Assembly: GCA_030603505.1 (NCBI GenBank)
Contig: JAUVXQ010000037.1
Location: forward strand, 1-8,860
Reading direction: 5' to 3'
Source: Candidatus Heimdallarchaeota archaeon
GTDB taxonomy: Archaea > Asgardarchaeota > Heimdallarchaeia > Heimdallarchaeales > Heimdallarchaeaceae
Length of the DNA stretch: 8,860 bases
The notes beneath the pieces were generated by a model, which was not told where the DNA came from, did not search any database, and saw only the letters and a program-made list of their open reading frames with translations. This document shows, piece after piece, positions 6,104 through 8,860 of this stretch. How positions within the stretch are numbered: the stretch's first letter is position 1; every line of letters begins with the position of its first letter. The position numbers and the translations under genes are program-made.

Positions 6104-8860
6104 GTGATAAAACGAAAGATAATAGTATTAAGCATTCTACTATTGCTTACTTTTTCTGTAGTGGCAACAAAAGATTCTATCGTTCATTCAGCAATACAAG
6201 AGGATTATAATGAAAGCGAACATGTCTATTTTCTCATTGAGCAAGAACTAACTATTACAAAAATTCAGACCAAGACAGTTCTTGATGATAGAGATGCTTT
6301 ACATCTGTTTGTTCAAGTTTTGTATGAGAATGGCACTTTTGTTATTTATCATGTTCATGGCAACCAGACATATTTAGTTGTAAAAGAAGAAAATGTTGAA
6401 GAAATCTTCGAAGTTTCAGATATCGATGATGGCGTTCAACTGATTTTTGCTTATAGAGGAAGCACAGCATATTATGACTTTAAATTGTACACTTGGACTT
6501 ATAGTTCAGGAGGAGAAGTCACACCTATTTTCTCTACTAATCCCCGATGGCAAACAATCAGTTTTTGGATGTATAAAGGTGCAGAAGATTTTCATCTAAT
6601 AATTGGGGAGAGTGTTCCGTACAGCATGCTTTCAGAGCGGACTTATGTTCGTGTATGGCATTTCTCAATAAAAGATTCTTCAAACATCGACGAGGATAGT
6701 TGGAAAATTTTCATAAATTATCCCAATCTCCAAAAAATCTTCTGGGTAAATGGATCGATCTATGCATTCTTTCTTACACCAGCTTGGGGAGAAGGATATA
6801 GGAATCACACAATCATCAGAACATCGCAAGTAGAGAATACTGTAGTAAGTCAATGGTTTTCCACTGAAGGAGAATTCGACACTTTGTTAGCTATTGATGA
6901 CAATAGAATGGGTCATTACGTTCTTTTGAGAAATGGGAAACTCTATTCTTGTATATTTCCAATTGAATCAGATGTCAGTTTTGATATGTTTAATAAAATC
7001 GACATAGGGGTCTATAAATATCAAGACTTAATAATACAAACCTTAGATAATTATACATACGTAGGAATAAGCTCAGGTCCGTATATGAGCTATGAAGACT
7101 TCTTTTCAAAGAAGGAATATAGTGCTGACATAGTAATCGTAAAAGCTAACCAAACAGACATTTCAAAAGAGTCAATTTCTCTCTCCCACGCTGTACCAGG
7201 AGATATCTATAGTTCCTTTTCAATGGATTGGAGGAATCTAGAATCTTATGTCTTTTGTAGAACAACCCTATTATCCAAATCATATTTAGATGAACCTTTA
7301 TTCTATAATGCCAGTTATATTTCATTTCTTATTACTAGTAATTTATCATTAGATTTGCCAGAAAAAGCTATTTACTACTACATTGAGAAAATAACAGTTT
7401 TTTCAATATTCTGGCATAAAGCAGGAATGGCTTTAACAATAGTTATCGTAAGCATAGGTTTGATTTACTTAATCTTTTTCAAGTGGATAAACAGGGTTTA
7501 CGCCAATATAAAGAAATTCTTAACTAGACCAGTTTACCAAAATACAAAAAAAGCAAAACTTGTTGCGTTGAACTTTTGGCTTTTTATTTTCAATTTCATT
7601 ACAACGCTTTTTATACTTTTTAAAGCAAATAAAAGACGTTATTTGATTAGCATATTAGGTTTATCAGTTCTGTCAATCATAATAATTACCAGCGCTGTTC
7701 TATATGATTCAAAACAACAAAATATCTTAATAGAATATACTGAACAAATAGATCTGACTAGTAACAATTTACCATCATTAAGCGTATTTTATCCTTATGA
7801 AAATAGATATCACCCTCAAGAAGGAACGTTTGATTCTGATTTTCCTGGATTGGTTTTTAACGAAGTATTTGAGACTATATCAAGAAACACTGTCTCTGTA
7901 GAGAAGATGATTGTAGGTTTTGAATATTCAATATCAATAACAATGACTTTAACAGGAGAGATTATCTATGAAACTATTCAATCTAGCAGTTACGTTGGAC
8001 TTTCAGATAATTATCTTCCAATTATAGAGAGTCTACTTATTGAAGGTAGAGTTCCTGAAGAAAAGGGTGAAATCATCTTATCATACGCTACAGCAATCTC
8101 CATGGAAACAGAAGTTGGTGGAAATATCACGTGCTGGGGAACCAATTATGTTTATCATTTGGGAAGTACATATGCTAACTTCACTGTAGTAGGTATCATT
8201 GGCACTCATTCAGTAGACTTGAAGGAGTTGTGTATAGAAAACAACGTTCCTTATGATATTTCAACGAACCTTCTGGAAATGTTTTGTGCTTTTACTTTCC
8301 ATGATTTCTATTTTGACAGTATTTCTGAAATTGAACCATTAAACACAATGATAACAATGGATATTCAATTCATTTACGATTTTAATCTAATAGAACTAAA
8401 TGAGATATCCAATTTGAAGAATGAAATCAATGGATTAATATTAGAAAACCAACATTCTTTGAAATTTGCTCCTTCTGGGTGGTGGACACAGGAAAATGAA
8501 TTCGTAAAGATAATTAACATTTTCGAGCCTAACCTAGCATCTTCACAATTCTTATTCTATACATTAGCTGTACCTGTACTTTTTCTAGCACTATTCCTTG
8601 TGTTTGAAACAAACGAACTTTTTACTACTAGCTTCGAGCAAGAGATTGACATTTTAAAATCAAAAGGTGAATCAATCTTCAGGATTGGAATAAAATACAC
8701 ATCATTTAAATTCGTAGAATCATTAATAGCAACATTCATTGGAATAGGGGGAGCGCTGCTATTGGTGCCATTACTACTAAAGATAGATAATTTACTCAGC
8801 TTCAATGCTACATTTTACTCAATAAGCTTTTCTTACGCAAAATTAGCTTTGATATTTTCT
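6104..8860 (+). CDS. FtsX/MacB-like ABC-type permease with a large N-terminal extracellular domain (3' end outside the window)
   Basis: The frame is open for 919 codons to the window edge with no stop. The start is GTG at 6104; the nearby ATGs at 6083 and 6096 hit stops within four codons. A signal sequence follows at once (IKRKIIVLSILLLLTFSVVA). Residues 24-435 form a beta-rich outer domain with many aromatic strands, perhaps propeller-like, of no family I recognise. Next come a membrane helix (440-462), a basic cytoplasmic loop, a hydrophobic stretch (489-506), and KANKRR leading into a helix (512-533) like the first FtsX helix. The second outer domain (534-815) has a MacB-core-like motif, EGRVPEEKGEIILS (647-660). 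Helices at 816-835 and 867-892 flank EIDILKSKGES, the FtsX coupling loop. Such permeases pair with an ABC ATPase, perhaps encoded downstream, in lipoprotein or lipid transport or mechanotransmission; the substrate is unknown. Confidence 0.82.
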   Translation, partial: MIKRKIIVLSILLLLTFSVVATKDSIVHSAIQEDYNESEHVYFLIEQELTITKIQTKTVLDDRDALHLFVQVLYENGTFVIYHVHGNQTYLVVKEENVEEIFEVSDIDDGVQLIFAYRGSTAYYDFKLYTWTYSSGGEVTPIFSTNPRWQTISFWMYKGAEDFHLIIGESVPYSMLSERTYVRVWHFSIKDSSNIDEDSWKIFINYPNLQKIFWVNGSIYAFFLTPAWGEGYRNHTIIRTSQVENTVVSQWFSTEGEFDTLLAIDDNRMGHYVLLRNGKLYSCIFPIESDVSFDMFNKIDIGVYKYQDLIIQTLDNYTYVGISSGPYMSYEDFFSKKEYSADIVIVKANQTDISKESISLSHAVPGDIYSSFSMDWRNLESYVFCRTTLLSKSYLDEPLFYNASYISFLITSNLSLDLPEKAIYYYIEKITVFSIFWHKAGMALTIVIVSIGLIYLIFFKWINRVYANIKKFLTRPVYQNTKKAKLVALNFWLFIFNFITTLFILFKANKRRYLISILGLSVLSIIIITSAVLYDSKQQNILIEYTEQIDLTSNNLPSLSVFYPYENRYHPQEGTFDSDFPGLVFNEVFETISRNTVSVEKMIVGFEYSISITMTLTGEIIYETIQSSSYVGLSDNYLPIIESLLIEGRVPEEKGEIILSYATAISMETEVGGNITCWGTNYVYHLGSTYANFTVVGIIGTHSVDLKELCIENNVPYDISTNLLEMFCAFTFHDFYFDSISEIEPLNTMITMDIQFIYDFNLIELNEISNLKNEINGLILENQHSLKFAPSGWWTQENEFVKIINIFEPNLASSQFLFYTLAVPVLFLALFLVFETNELFTTSFEQEIDILKSKGESIFRIGIKYTSFKFVESLIATFIGIGGALLLVPLLLKIDNLLSFNATFYSISFSYAKLALIFS

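Noticed and set aside
8557..8805. Minus-strand open frame of 82 codons near the window end
   Set aside because: It is antisense to the membrane helices and coupling loop of the FtsX-like gene, which is continuous across this stretch.

Overview
The window looks like chromosomal DNA from an AT-rich archaeon. No gene start has a Shine-Dalgarno sequence at normal spacing. Three starts (2454, 4881, 6104) instead lie about 25 to 29 bases downstream of a TATA-like box, the layout of archaeal leaderless transcripts. The gene content agrees: a RuvC-type TnpB, a HEAT-repeat protein, a TVP38/DedA membrane protein, and an FtsX-like permease with a large, sequon-rich outer domain. A deep-branching lineage such as Asgard archaea is possible, but the sequence alone does not establish it.

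Positions 1 to about 949 are the right part of an IS200/IS605-type element. They hold a tnpB that runs in from before the window with its RuvC D-E-D triad and zinc finger visible, and then the hairpin-bearing right end. The element stops exactly at the 3' end of a minus-strand gene (946-2268). The stop codon of that gene lies in or at the edge of the element, so the gene may have lost its natural C-terminus. It encodes an unfamiliar protein that I read as a winged helix followed by two ATP-cone-like segments, possibly a nucleotide-sensing regulator.

A divergent intergenic region with a GCGCTT-T-AAGCGC palindrome leads to a plus-strand YdjM/DUF457-type membrane metal hydrolase (2454-3236). That gene converges, with a 13-base gap, on a minus-strand HEAT/ARM-type solenoid protein (3250-4881). 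A second divergent region shares the word AGCGCTTTA with the first and precedes a TVP38/TMEM64 (DedA/VTT) membrane protein (5023-5844).

The 259-base gap after it holds a long hairpin, a separate inverted repeat, and a clear BRE/TATA promoter. These precede the largest gene (6104 to beyond 8860): a signal peptide, an outer domain of about 415 residues, then an FtsX/MacB-like permease. It starts with GTG and has no stop before the window edge.

Apart from the insertion into the first host gene, the genes do not form an obvious operon. Neighbours are mostly divergent or convergent, each with its own promoter, and three of the five host proteins are membrane or cell-surface proteins. I see no tRNA, rRNA or CRISPR array.
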